From: Rhizobium subbaraonis
Lineage (GTDB): Bacteria; Pseudomonadota; Alphaproteobacteria; Rhizobiales; Rhizobiaceae
Reading direction: 5' to 3'
Assembly: GCF_900220975.1 (NCBI RefSeq)
Contig: NZ_OBQD01000028.1
Span: 1 to 53,880, forward strand
DNA length: 53,880 nucleotides
Below are positions 25,301 to 33,512 of this stretch, piece after piece. Each line of letters opens with the position of its first letter. Position 1 is the first letter of the stretch. The notes beneath the pieces were generated by a model. That model was not told the origin of the DNA. It saw nothing but the letters and a program-made list of their open reading frames with translations, and made no database searches. The position numbers were made by a program, and so were the translations under genes.

Positions 25301-25962
25301 TGTGCCGCCCTCAATCGATAGCCTGCGCCCCGAACGGTCTCGATGAAGCTCGCGCCCAGCTTGGATCGGAGCTTGTGGACGTGAACTTCCACCGTATTGC
25401 TCTCGATCTCCTCCTGCCATCCATAAAGCTTCTCCTCGAGATTAGACCGGGACAGGATGACGCCGGGCGTCTCCATCAGCGCCTGCAGGATGACGAACTC
25501 CCGCCGCGAGAGGGAGATCGCCATGCCGTCACGCGATGCGGACATGCGCGCCGGGTCGAGGCTCACGTCCTTCCATTCGAGAAGCCCTGTGGCCCTGCCG
25601 TGTCCACGACGGACGATGGCACGGAGCCGGGCAGCGACCTCGTCGAGATCGAAAGGTTTTCCGAGATAGTCGTCGGCTCCCGAGTCCAGCCCTGCTATTC
25701 GATCGGCAACTTCGTCCTTCGCAGTCAGCAGGAGAACAGGGGTGCGGTCGCCGGACCGTCGCATCCTTGCCAGTACATCGAGGCCAGTTCCGTCCGGGAG
25801 CATCAGGTCCAGGATGACGGCATCAAATCTGTCGGCCTCGATCGCAGCGTCGGCATCGGCAACCGATGTCACGGCGTCGACCGTGAAGCCGCACATCTGC
25901 AGCCCGACCTTCAGGCCGTCCAACAGGATCTCGTCATCTTCCACGACCAGCAGGCGCATCAC
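25297..25962 (-). CDS. OmpR-family response regulator, PmrA/QseB/TctD subgroup
   Basis: A 221-residue regulator. The receiver domain (residues 1-115) has the acidic pocket VVEDDE, phospho-Asp in VILDLMLPDGTG, Thr in LLLTAKDE and Lys in GKPF. The winged-helix DNA-binding domain follows (SLSRREFVILQALMETPG, SNTVEVHVHKLRSKLG, ETVRGAGYRL). It is transcribed with its kinase, away from dsbD. A CTTAAG-N5-CTTAAG box lies 38 bp upstream of its start and 46 bp upstream of dsbD, so autoregulation and control of dsbD are likely. Confidence 0.94.
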   Translation of the reverse strand: MMRLLVVEDDEILLDGLKVGLQMCGFTVDAVTSVADADAAIEADRFDAVILDLMLPDGTGLDVLARMRRSGDRTPVLLLTAKDEVADRIAGLDSGADDYLGKPFDLDEVAARLRAIVRRGHGRATGLLEWKDVSLDPARMSASRDGMAISLSRREFVILQALMETPGVILSRSNLEEKLYGWQEEIESNTVEVHVHKLRSKLGASFIETVRGAGYRLRAAQ

Positions 25963-26000
25963 ATCCTCATCTGACTTCGCGTCCTCCCTGCGCCGGCTAC

Positions 26001-26017
26001 CTTAAGGCTGCCTTAAG
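26001..26017 (+). promoter_or_regulatory. CTTAAG-N5-CTTAAG box between the two-component genes and dsbD
   Basis: CTTAAG, GCTGC, CTTAAG, identical in spacer to the box upstream of dsbG. It lies in the divergent control region shared by the response regulator (start 25962) and dsbD (start near 26064), so one operator could serve both. Confidence 0.78.
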
Positions 26018-26063
26018 GTTGGGAGGAGAGACCGCCGCTCCAACCCAAGCAACGGAGCGGACC

Positions 26064-27908
26064 TTGCGTTTCTTCCTGTCGGTTTCATCTTTCATCGTGG
26101 CCTTAGCCGTCTCGGCGGTGGCGTCAGCTATCGAACCGCCGCTTCCAATGGATCAGGCCTTTCGCATGGAGGCAGGACGCGACGGTCCTGACATCGCATT
26201 AAGATGGCAGCTTGAAGACGGCTACTATCTCTACCGAGAATACCTCAGTGTGAAAGACGCCGACGGCAGACCTCTCGAAATGACAACCCCGCCGGGCGTC
26301 ATCAAGGAGGATCCCGGATACGGAAGCACCGAGGTTTATTATGGGACGGCTACGGCAACGATCGCCGGACCGGTCACTGGTTTCGTCAAGGTCACCTACC
26401 AGGGCTGCCAGGATGGCGGTCTCTGCTATCCTCCGACCACGGTCGATCTCGACCCTGCTGCGTTGACGCCTGTAGCCAGCAAAAAACCGGCTGGTCTTCA
26501 GACTGCGCTTCAGTCACAGGCAGCCTTTCCTCTGGTGTCCAAAGCCGCGCCGGAACCCGCCGACACGGCTGCAATCCGTATCTCTGACCAGTCCTCCAAC
26601 GGACTCGTGGGATCTCTGCTCGATCGCGGTGGAGTGCTGTTGCTGGTCGCCGGCTTCATGGGGCTCGGCGTCCTGCTGGCCTTCACGCCATGCGTGTTTC
26701 CCATGTACCCTATCCTCGCCGCGACCCTTTCGAGGGAGGGCGAGAGCCTGTCGGCTGGACGTGGATTTGTATTGTCGTCAACCTACGTCCTTTCTTTGGC
26801 GGCTGCCTTCAGTCTCTTCGGCGTGGTCGCTGCATGGTGGGGTCAGAGCTTCCAGATCGCGCTCCAGTCTTCCGCTGCCACACTCGTCGTTGCAGCCATC
26901 TTCGTGGCTCTGGCACTTTCAAGCTTCGGGATATTCGAACTCCAGCTTCCCTCCTTTCTCAGGAACCGGCTCGCCCCACGCCGCGATTCGGGAGGTTCAC
27001 TGGCGTCTTCGGCAGCGCTCGGATTCTCATCCGCTCTGGTGATCGGACCTTGCGTTACGGCTCCGCTCGCCGGCGCGCTTCTCTACATTGCGCAGACCGG
27101 AGACGTCGTCCTCGGCGCGACGGCCTTGTTCGCGCTCGGCATCGGCAAGGGCATCCCCTTGATCCTGATGGGGACCTTCGGGTCGGGCCTGCTTCCGCGT
27201 GCAGGACAATGGATGGAACGGGTCCGGCAGGTCTTCGGCTTCCTGTTCCTCGCCACCGCGGTCTGGCTCGTGGACCGTCTGCTGCCTGCCGGAACTGGTC
27301 TTCTGTTGTGGTCTATCCTGGCGATCACCTTCGGGGTTTTCATCGGAGCCTTCGATCAGATGAGACCTGAGGCCGGCAGCGCTGCACGATTTGCCAAATC
27401 TGCTGGCATGTTGGCCGCTCTCTACGGCGTCATGCTAGCGATTGGCGGCCTTTCGGGCGCAACCGATCCTCTGAAGCCTCTCGCGCCCATCACTGTCGCG
27501 CGCTCCGGAGACGCAACACCAACGAAAGCGATTGACAAGGATTCCTTCCAGTTCGCTGCCTCCTCCTCCGAACTGTCCTCGCTGCTGGCAGCCGACGCGG
27601 GAGACACCCCCTCGCTTGTCTACTTCACGGCCGACTGGTGCGTCACCTGCCGGGTGATCGAGCGATCCGTTTTTCCGGACCCGACGGTGGTGAACGCGCT
27701 GGACGGCATCCGCCTGATCTCGGTGGATCTCAGTGAGATCACCGAGGCCAACCAGTCGCTGATGAAGGACCTTCAGGTCGTCGGGCCCCCGACAATGCTG
27801 TTCCTCGACGGCAACAACGATGAGATTGCCGACAGCAGGCTGGTGGGAGAGATCAGTGCAGACACCGTTACGACGTCTGCATCAGCAGCCAAGAGCGCCC
27901 TTCGATGA
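26064..27908 (+). CDS. dsbD: DsbD, transmembrane thiol:disulfide interchange protein
   Basis: Carries electrons from cytoplasmic thioredoxin to periplasmic reductases; about 614 residues. A signal peptide is followed by the periplasmic alpha domain with GYYLYREYLS and the Cys pair in TYQGCQDGGLCYPPTTV (about residues 113-121), then eight membrane helices with PCVFPMYPILAATLS and GPCVTAPLAGALLYI, then a C-terminal thioredoxin domain with FTADWCVTCRVIE. All six working cysteines are present. The start is uncertain: TTG at 26064 fits the signal peptide, while a TTG at 26019 would add 15 residues and overlaps a GGGAGGAGAG. It overlaps the next gene by 4 bp. Confidence 0.94.
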   Translation: MRFFLSVSSFIVALAVSAVASAIEPPLPMDQAFRMEAGRDGPDIALRWQLEDGYYLYREYLSVKDADGRPLEMTTPPGVIKEDPGYGSTEVYYGTATATIAGPVTGFVKVTYQGCQDGGLCYPPTTVDLDPAALTPVASKKPAGLQTALQSQAAFPLVSKAAPEPADTAAIRISDQSSNGLVGSLLDRGGVLLLVAGFMGLGVLLAFTPCVFPMYPILAATLSREGESLSAGRGFVLSSTYVLSLAAAFSLFGVVAAWWGQSFQIALQSSAATLVVAAIFVALALSSFGIFELQLPSFLRNRLAPRRDSGGSLASSAALGFSSALVIGPCVTAPLAGALLYIAQTGDVVLGATALFALGIGKGIPLILMGTFGSGLLPRAGQWMERVRQVFGFLFLATAVWLVDRLLPAGTGLLLWSILAITFGVFIGAFDQMRPEAGSAARFAKSAGMLAALYGVMLAIGGLSGATDPLKPLAPITVARSGDATPTKAIDKDSFQFAASSSELSSLLAADAGDTPSLVYFTADWCVTCRVIERSVFPDPTVVNALDGIRLISVDLSEITEANQSLMKDLQVVGPPTMLFLDGNNDEIADSRLVGEISADTVTTSASAAKSALR

Positions 27909-28720
27909 ACGCCGTCTCCTTCGGTCCCTTCGCGTTCGACGCCGAGCGCTTCGCTGCCATCGTGGGCATGGTCGTGTTTCTCGCTGCAGCGTCCGTTCTT
28001 GCCCACCGGGTCGACGACAGGCTCGGACGCTGGTCGTCTTGGACGGCTCTGGTCGGACTGGCGGCGGCGCGCCTGGGGCATGTTCTGCAGCATGCCGGGA
28101 GCTTCGCTTCGGAGCCTTGGCGGATCCTTGCGGTGTGGCAAGGCGGGTTCTCCTGGAGCGGAGGGGCCGCAGGCGTCGCCGTGGTGCTGGTCCTGCTGTT
28201 CCTGAAGAGCCGAAAGCTTGTCGGATGGGCCGTGGCTAGCCTTGCCGCTGGCATGGTTGCGACAGCGGCGACGCTGGCGTTGACCTATTCTGACCCGCAG
28301 CTAGCGCCCGTCACCTCCAGCTTCCGGACACTTGATGGTGCCGAAAGAGGGATCGGTGCCAACGGTCGTCCTACGGTTCTGAACCTGTGGGCGACGTGGT
28401 GCCCGCCTTGCCGCCGCGAACTGCCGATGATGGCGGAACTCGCTGCCAACATGGCCGATGTCGACTTCGTCTTTGCAAACCAGGGCGAGCAGGCGGCCAA
28501 GATCGCTGACTACCTCCGGAGTGCGAACCTCGATCTGCCGCAGGCGGTGCTCGATCCGCAGCTTCTGCTCAGCCGCCACTATTCGGCGGTCGGTCTGCCC
28601 GCAACACTCTTCTTAGCAGCCGACGGCACGCTGGCCGGCTCTCACCTCGGCGAGATTTCCCGCGAGGTTCTCGCGCAGAAGATCCAGGAACTCAAATCTG
28701 AAGAAGGAATATCCGAATGA
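27905..28720 (+). CDS. Membrane-anchored TlpA-like thioredoxin with Lgt-like N-terminal domain
   Basis: A 271-residue fusion. The N-terminal 125 residues hold four hydrophobic segments with the pattern [37 protein letters not shown], which resembles part of prolipoprotein diacylglyceryl transferase (Lgt), but too short for the enzyme. Residues about 135-265 form a TlpA/ResA-type thioredoxin domain with [16 protein letters not shown] and the cis-Pro loop VGLPATLFL. It is probably a periplasmic reductase fed by DsbD, like ScsD. It overlaps dsbD (ATGA at 27905) and the L,D-transpeptidase after it, so all are one translation-coupled operon. Confidence 0.88.
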   Translation: MNAVSFGPFAFDAERFAAIVGMVVFLAAASVLAHRVDDRLGRWSSWTALVGLAAARLGHVLQHAGSFASEPWRILAVWQGGFSWSGGAAGVAVVLVLLFLKSRKLVGWAVASLAAGMVATAATLALTYSDPQLAPVTSSFRTLDGAERGIGANGRPTVLNLWATWCPPCRRELPMMAELAANMADVDFVFANQGEQAAKIADYLRSANLDLPQAVLDPQLLLSRHYSAVGLPATLFLAADGTLAGSHLGEISREVLAQKIQELKSEEGISE

Positions 28721-29412
28721 TCCCTGCCCGAGCGGCCGATCTGTGGCGACCGTTGACCGCCTCGCTTTTCGTCATGGGGTTGTCGGCCTGCGCGCAGACC
28801 GCCGCGGAGCCCGCAAAGGTCGAAGCCCCGAAAGCGGACCCGTCGTTGGCCAGTATGTATGCGCCGATCAAGGATGGAGACGAAACCATCCCCGGCGTCG
28901 ACGTCTCCAAGATGGATCCGAAGAATGTCCGCCAGGTTGTGGACTACAAGACCGGCTATCCGGCAGGCACTATCGTGGTCGATCCCCACTCCCGTTTTCT
29001 TTACCTCGTCATGGAGGGTGGCAAGGCGATGCGCTACGGCGTCGGCGTCGCCAAGGCCGGCATGGAATTCGAGGGCGAGGCCGATATCGCCCGTAAGGCG
29101 CAGTGGCCGGGCTGGGTGCCCACCCAGAACATGATCAAGCGCAATCCGGAGCGCTACGGCCCTTTAGCATCGGGCCTGGAGGGTGGCATCAAGAACCCTC
29201 TGGGAGCACGTGCCCTGTACCTCTACCAGGGCGGCAAGGACACGCTCTATCGAATCCACGGGACCAATGAACCCTGGAGCATCGGCAAGTCGGTCTCGTC
29301 CGGCTGCATCCGGCTGCTGAACCACGACATCATCGACCTGCATCGCCGCGTGCCGAAGGGCTCCAAGGTCGTCGTGCTCGGACCTGAAGAATCGCGAAAA
29401 GGAGAAGTATGA
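28717..29412 (+). CDS. L,D-transpeptidase (YkuD family), probable lipoprotein
   Basis: A 231-residue envelope enzyme that forms 3-4 (mDAP-mDAP) cross-links in peptidoglycan or attaches proteins to it. The N-terminus has a hydrophobic stretch ending in a lipobox-like GLSAC (about residue 27). The YkuD domain carries the catalytic pattern [20 protein letters not shown] then IRLLNHD, with catalytic His and Cys. It is embedded between a TlpA-like and a DsbA-like gene, which fits a need to keep the single catalytic Cys reduced. Confidence 0.93.
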   Translation: MIPARAADLWRPLTASLFVMGLSACAQTAAEPAKVEAPKADPSLASMYAPIKDGDETIPGVDVSKMDPKNVRQVVDYKTGYPAGTIVVDPHSRFLYLVMEGGKAMRYGVGVAKAGMEFEGEADIARKAQWPGWVPTQNMIKRNPERYGPLASGLEGGIKNPLGARALYLYQGGKDTLYRIHGTNEPWSIGKSVSSGCIRLLNHDIIDLHRRVPKGSKVVVLGPEESRKGEV

Positions 29413-30024
29413 ATGATTACCCGCAGAAACCTGCTCGCCGTCACCGCGGGCACTGCCGCAGTGGCTGCCGTCCTCCCGCGCCTGGCGTTCGGCCAGGAGA
29501 TCACCGAAAAGACCGTCTTCCATGATCCGGACGCACCAGTTCTCGGCAATCCCAAAGGGGACGTCACGGTCGTCGAATTCTTCGATTACCAGTGCCCCTA
29601 CTGCAAGAAGATCCATCCCATGCTCGAGAAGGTCGTTCGCGAGGACGGCAATGTCCGGCTGGTGCTGAAGGACTGGCCCGTCTTCGGCGGTGCCTCGATC
29701 TTTGCTGCCCAGGCAGTTCTCGGAGCCGCCCAGATCGGCAAGTACGAGCCTGCAATGGAGGCGCTGATGAAGACGACGGGCAAACTGACTGAAGAAGCCG
29801 TGGAGAAGGCGCTCACGAGCACCGGCCTCACGATGAAGGAAATTGCTGCCGCCGTGAACAAGCACAGCACCAAGATCTCGGGGCTGCTCGACCGCAACTA
29901 CAGCCAGGCGCTCGCCTTCAACTTCGCAGGTACGCCTTCCTTCGTCATCGGCCGGACCACGTTCGCAGGTGTGCTGGATGAGAAGGGGCTGAAGAAGGCG
30001 ATCGCAGAGGCCCGCGCGGCCTGA
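29413..30024 (+). CDS. DsbA-family periplasmic thioredoxin-fold protein, Tat-exported
   Basis: A 203-residue protein with a twin-arginine-type signal (MITRRNLLAVTAGTAAVAAV, cleavage near AFGQE). The DsbA-like fold has the active site FFDYQCPYCKKIHP and the cis-Pro loop FAGTPSFVIG. Thr before cis-Pro and the CPYC site are as in DsbC/ScsC-type reductases or isomerases, not the CPHC/VP of DsbA, so an oxidase role is less likely. The start codon directly abuts the stop of the L,D-transpeptidase. With dsbD and the TlpA-like gene the operon resembles scsB-scsD-scsC with a transpeptidase added. Confidence 0.92.
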   Translation: MITRRNLLAVTAGTAAVAAVLPRLAFGQEITEKTVFHDPDAPVLGNPKGDVTVVEFFDYQCPYCKKIHPMLEKVVREDGNVRLVLKDWPVFGGASIFAAQAVLGAAQIGKYEPAMEALMKTTGKLTEEAVEKALTSTGLTMKEIAAAVNKHSTKISGLLDRNYSQALAFNFAGTPSFVIGRTTFAGVLDEKGLKKAIAEARAA

Positions 30025-30064
30025 GCGGGTGGCTCCACGGCGCACTGGCCTCCGCCATTCGTCA

Positions 30065-30081
30065 CTTAAGGTTGCCCTAAG
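30065..30081 (+). promoter_or_regulatory. CTTAAG-N5-CCTAAG box upstream of the second L,D-transpeptidase
   Basis: CTTAAG, GTTGC, CCTAAG: the third copy of the box, with one mismatch in the second half. It ends 47 bp before the start of the transpeptidase at 30129. A small hairpin (GCGGGC at 30082-30087 with GCCCGC at 30101-30106) follows directly and could be a leader structure. Confidence 0.68.
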
Positions 30082-30128
30082 GCGGGCAGGCTTGGAAGCA
30101 GCCCGCGAGATTAACAGAGAGTACCGAC

Positions 30129-30887
30129 ATGGCCTATGACAGTCAGACTGAAGAGAGAACGAGCAGCTCAAATGGACGGTGGGTGGGTGCAGGCTTGCCA
30201 AGGCGCTCCTTCATCCTTGGTGTAGGGGCGATCGCCGTCTCTGGCTGTGTATCGACCCAACCGCCGCCCGTCGTGACGATCGCCGAACCTCCGCCAGCGC
30301 CTGCGCCGGTGGTGCCGCCGATGTACTATGCAATGCCCAATGAGAGGTTTCCGATCCCGGAGGTCGACATCAGCCAGCTACCGCCGCAGTTCTGGCGAAC
30401 CGAGGTGGACTATCCGACGAACGAGAAGCCAGGCACCCTCGTCGTCGATACGCCAGCCAAATATCTCTACCACGTTAAGGCAGGTGGCCGCGCGACCCGC
30501 TATGGAATCGGAGTAGGACGGGAGGGGTTCGCCTGGGCTGGGGAGGCCATAATGGCTTACAGGCGGGAATGGCCGCGCTGGACACCGCCTGATTCAATGG
30601 TTGCGCGGCAGCCAGGGCTGGAGCCCTACAGCATTGCAAATGGAGGCATGGATCCCGGACTCAAAAATCCACTCGGTGCTCGCGCCCTCTATATCCATGA
30701 AAACGGGAAGGACACGCTGTATCGGATACACGGCACGCCTGAGGCGTTCAGCATCGGGAAGGCCGTTTCCTCAGGTTGCATTCGGCTCATCAATCAGGAT
30801 GTGATCCATCTTCACGACGAGGCAAGAGATGGCAGCCGCATCGTCGTCATTCCCGACCCGGCGATGAGCCATCTGCTTGTGGGATGA
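30129..30887 (+). CDS. Second L,D-transpeptidase (YkuD family), lipoprotein-like
   Basis: A 252-residue paralogue of the enzyme at 28717. The N-terminus has a basic RRSFILGVGAIAVSGC segment that could act as a Tat or lipoprotein signal (lipobox Cys about residue 40), then a proline-rich linker (PPPVVTIAEPPPAPAPVVPP). The catalytic motif is [27 protein letters not shown]. It has its own promoter region with the CTTAAG box, so it is likely a separate unit of the same regulon. Confidence 0.93.
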   Translation: MAYDSQTEERTSSSNGRWVGAGLPRRSFILGVGAIAVSGCVSTQPPPVVTIAEPPPAPAPVVPPMYYAMPNERFPIPEVDISQLPPQFWRTEVDYPTNEKPGTLVVDTPAKYLYHVKAGGRATRYGIGVGREGFAWAGEAIMAYRREWPRWTPPDSMVARQPGLEPYSIANGGMDPGLKNPLGARALYIHENGKDTLYRIHGTPEAFSIGKAVSSGCIRLINQDVIHLHDEARDGSRIVVIPDPAMSHLLVG

Positions 30888-30892
30888 ACTTC

Positions 30893-30930
30893 AGGTTGAC
30901 CCGCGTGTCACATCACCAGCGGGTCAACCT
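30893..30930 (+). terminator. Hairpin after the second L,D-transpeptidase
   Basis: A perfect 12-bp stem, AGGTTGACCCGC with GCGGGTCAACCT, around a 14-nt loop, begins 5 bp after the stop codon. There is no T-run after it, so it is a likely but not classical terminator. Confidence 0.65.
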
Positions 30931-31264
30931 GTGATCCTGGGGCAGGAATCGCCGCGTTCGGCTCGCTTTAGAAATTGCCGCAACGCAGCCGTATGCGCTG
31001 GACTGCAATGTCCGCTTCTCTAATCGGGCATTTGGGTCAAGCTCTTTCTGATGGTCGTTGGCCTAATCGTTCACGCGGGTCACGCTTCTCTTCGCAGTCT
31101 GTTGGCCCCTCGCGTTTGGAGCCGCTGCACGCATGCATGGGATCAGGGTCTGGAGAGCCTCGCTGTTGGGCGCGCTCGAAGCGCAGCAGTCATTATCGGC
31201 TTCATCCATCCCGTCGTCCGCATGGGACGATCCGGCCAGGATCGGTTTGTTGGGCTCGCTTAGA
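30931..31264. other. Gap before the IS110 remnant
   Basis: No gene supported on either strand. The right part, next to the transposase stop, probably includes the non-coding end of the IS110 remnant. No inverted repeats were recognised; IS110 elements often lack them. Confidence 0.5.
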
Positions 31265-31969
31265 TCATGCAGCAGCCTCCGATCCGAACCGGAACTCTGT
31301 GCCATCGCGCCACATACGATGCAGTACGACGGCAATCTTGCGGGCGACAGCAACGATGGCTCGCCGCCGCCCCTTGGTCTTCATCAACCGCACACCCCAA
31401 GCTTTCAAGCTGCTCCACGCAATCGATCGCATAAGCATCGCGTTGGCGGCAGCGTAGAGCGTCGCACGTACGTCCGCGTCCCCGGCATGAGAGATTCGGC
31501 CGGGATTGTCCTTTTCCCCAGATTGAAAGCGCCGCGGCGTTAGCCCGAAGTGTGCACCCACGGTACGCGAACTCTTGAAGCGAGTGGGATCGTCAACAGC
31601 AGCCTTGAAGCTCAGTGCTGTGATCTCACCGACACCTGGTATGCCCATGAAACGGGTGCAAATAGCATCTTCGCGGGCTGCCCTGCGTACGCGCCGGTCG
31701 AGTTCGAGAAAAGTCTCAAACAGCACCGAAACCTGGCTCACAATCGCAGTCTCGACCAGTAGATGTGCAACCGCACTCGCGACATCAAATTGAGCAGGCT
31801 CATGTGAATTCAGGACTTGAAGCGCGTCCTCTGGGTGTCCTCCCGCCGCACGAAAAAGCTCAAATGCCGCAGCAAGGAAAGAGGCGTGCCGAGCATAGGG
31901 GACGCCTGAACCTACAGCCACTCCAGTTTGGGAAACCCGTTGTATAATTCTGTTCTGTAACTCGCTCAT
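31265..31969 (-). pseudogene. IS110-family transposase remnant fused to an unrelated N-terminus
   Basis: The 234-codon frame ends in a clear IS110/IS116 C-terminal domain: IPGVGEITALSFKAAVDDP, VGAHFGLTPRRFQSGEKDN, GRISHAGDADVRATLYAAAN and the VAVARKIAVVLHRMW tail. The N-terminal DEDD catalytic domain (about 150 residues) is missing. Instead the first 75-80 codons encode a sequence I do not recognise, MSELQNRIIQRVSQTGVAVG and onward, whose ATG overlaps the stop of the diguanylate cyclase gene. It looks like a small gene coupled to the cyclase whose 3' part was replaced by a transposase fragment. Not an active transposase. Confidence 0.75.
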
Positions 31970-33162
31970 GCAACGTTCTTTGCTAACTCGCGCCTCTCTT
32001 CGCGGCCAACTCCCTGATCGGGGAGGTCTATCTCATGTCGGTTTCGGCCAAGCCGCTTGGCGCGGTAGAGGGCAACATCGGCTCGTTTCAAGACGGTCGA
32101 AAACTGTTCGCGATGTCGGAAAACAGTAATGCCGATGCTGACCGTGAAGTGGGTTTCAGGTGCGAATGCAAACTTATGGTGTTCGAGCCGCGCGGCCACT
32201 TCATGCGCAATCTCGCGAGCCTGGGCAAGCTCGATTTCCGGCAAGAGCACCGCGAATTCTTCACCGCCGAAGCGACCGCAGAGGGATCGAGATGGAACCA
32301 CTTCAAGCAAGAGGTTGCCGAAGGTCGATATGACCATGTCTCCAGCCGCATGACCGAAGGTGTCGTTCACGGTTTTGAAGCGGTCAAGATCCGCCAGCAA
32401 GAAACAGCCCTGTCGCCAAGAGCCATCGATGGCTTCACCATGAGTTGCGGCCTCTATGAAGGCATCGCGTCCGAGCAGTCCTGAAAGACTGTCGCGAAAT
32501 GCACGATCAAGACGAGTTCCGTAAACTTCGCTGACGACGAGAGCGAGCAGACCAACGCCGAGCGACAGAGACAATATGGCGCCTGCCGTTTGTGAGTAGA
32601 GGGCATATTGACTGTAGATGTAGGTTTGGGTGCTGGTTCCGGTTGTCAGCTGATAGGCCAGCCAACTCTTGATCAGGAACTGGATTCCCGACAGGGCAAA
32701 TATTGCAGAAACAGCCAAGTCCAGCGACCGCCGACGGCGTCCGGCTATGATCGCTATCGCTGAGGCAAAGCTCAACACTGCAAAGCTGAGCTGGTAGCCG
32801 ATTGCATGCAAAGCTCCGTCGCGGGGAGCTTCGAGCAGTACAAATTGATGGAACAGTATCGATGTGAAACTGAAGACAAGAGTAGGCATACGCGCTCGCG
32901 CGACATGATAATGTTGCCAGACCCCAATAAAGATGCACGAAAGCGCGGTGAGCAAAAACCCATAAGAAAGGCTGGATACAAGCTTAGCGGGAAGGGTTTC
33001 CGCAAAGGATTCAGCCAAAGGGGTCAAGGCCGCTGCCACGAAACCCGCAGCGCACCAATAGCCCAGCTTGAAACCGTTTTGCCGGGAGAATCCGACAAAG
33101 GAAGCGGCAAACAGCACGCCTATCGATACATTGATGAGCAGCAGAAAACCGGCATCTGGCAC
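31966..33162 (-). CDS. Membrane-bound diguanylate cyclase (GGDEF family)
   Basis: A 398-residue protein that makes cyclic di-GMP. The N-terminal 215 residues hold about six to seven membrane helices (from LLLINVSIGVLFAASFVGF to AGAILSLSLGVGLLALVVS), a sensor of unknown ligand. The GGDEF domain follows with DRFKTVNDTFGHAAGD and the active-site motif GRFGGEEFAVLLPE; GGEEF is a working variant. The allosteric RxxD site is not obvious. The stop overlaps the start of the next frame (ATGA), so a coupled partner gene once followed. Confidence 0.92.
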   Translation of the reverse strand: MPDAGFLLLINVSIGVLFAASFVGFSRQNGFKLGYWCAAGFVAAALTPLAESFAETLPAKLVSSLSYGFLLTALSCIFIGVWQHYHVARARMPTLVFSFTSILFHQFVLLEAPRDGALHAIGYQLSFAVLSFASAIAIIAGRRRRSLDLAVSAIFALSGIQFLIKSWLAYQLTTGTSTQTYIYSQYALYSQTAGAILSLSLGVGLLALVVSEVYGTRLDRAFRDSLSGLLGRDAFIEAATHGEAIDGSWRQGCFLLADLDRFKTVNDTFGHAAGDMVISTFGNLLLEVVPSRSLCGRFGGEEFAVLLPEIELAQAREIAHEVAARLEHHKFAFAPETHFTVSIGITVFRHREQFSTVLKRADVALYRAKRLGRNRHEIDLPDQGVGREERRELAKNVA

Positions 33163-33512
33163 GACATGACCCCAGCGTCAAAGACGATAAAACGGCAAGA
33201 TCGATTCTTACCCTGCCGAGTATTGCAATTGAGTAAACTCAGTAATTGCCAGCGAAGATCTAGCAAGTGTCAAATCTAACTGTTCAAGTGTGAACATCTG
33301 ATCTTTCATGCGTGTATAGAATTTTTTCTGTCGCGCACTGAAACACTCATCTGGATGTCTTGATGAGGCCATAGGTTTAAGTTGCAGCTTAACGAAGCGA
33401 TCAACCGGGAGCCCACAGCAGACGCGGCCTTCACATGCCACCAGCAGCGAGCTCCCAGACCCGCGGTCGGTACTTGCGTCCGAAGGCTTCAGGAGGCTAA
33501 CAACACCCACGT
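33163..33512. other. Gap between the cyclase and the DUF3431 gene
   Basis: A 100-codon open frame on the minus strand (33208-33510) has no family signature and no good ribosome-binding site, so I do not call it a gene. The stretch is fairly AT-rich near 33270-33330 and may hold the cyclase promoter. Confidence 0.45.

Noticed and set aside
33208-33510. 100-codon open frame on the minus strand
   Set aside because: No ribosome-binding site, no family signature and an odd composition; likely a chance frame in a gap.
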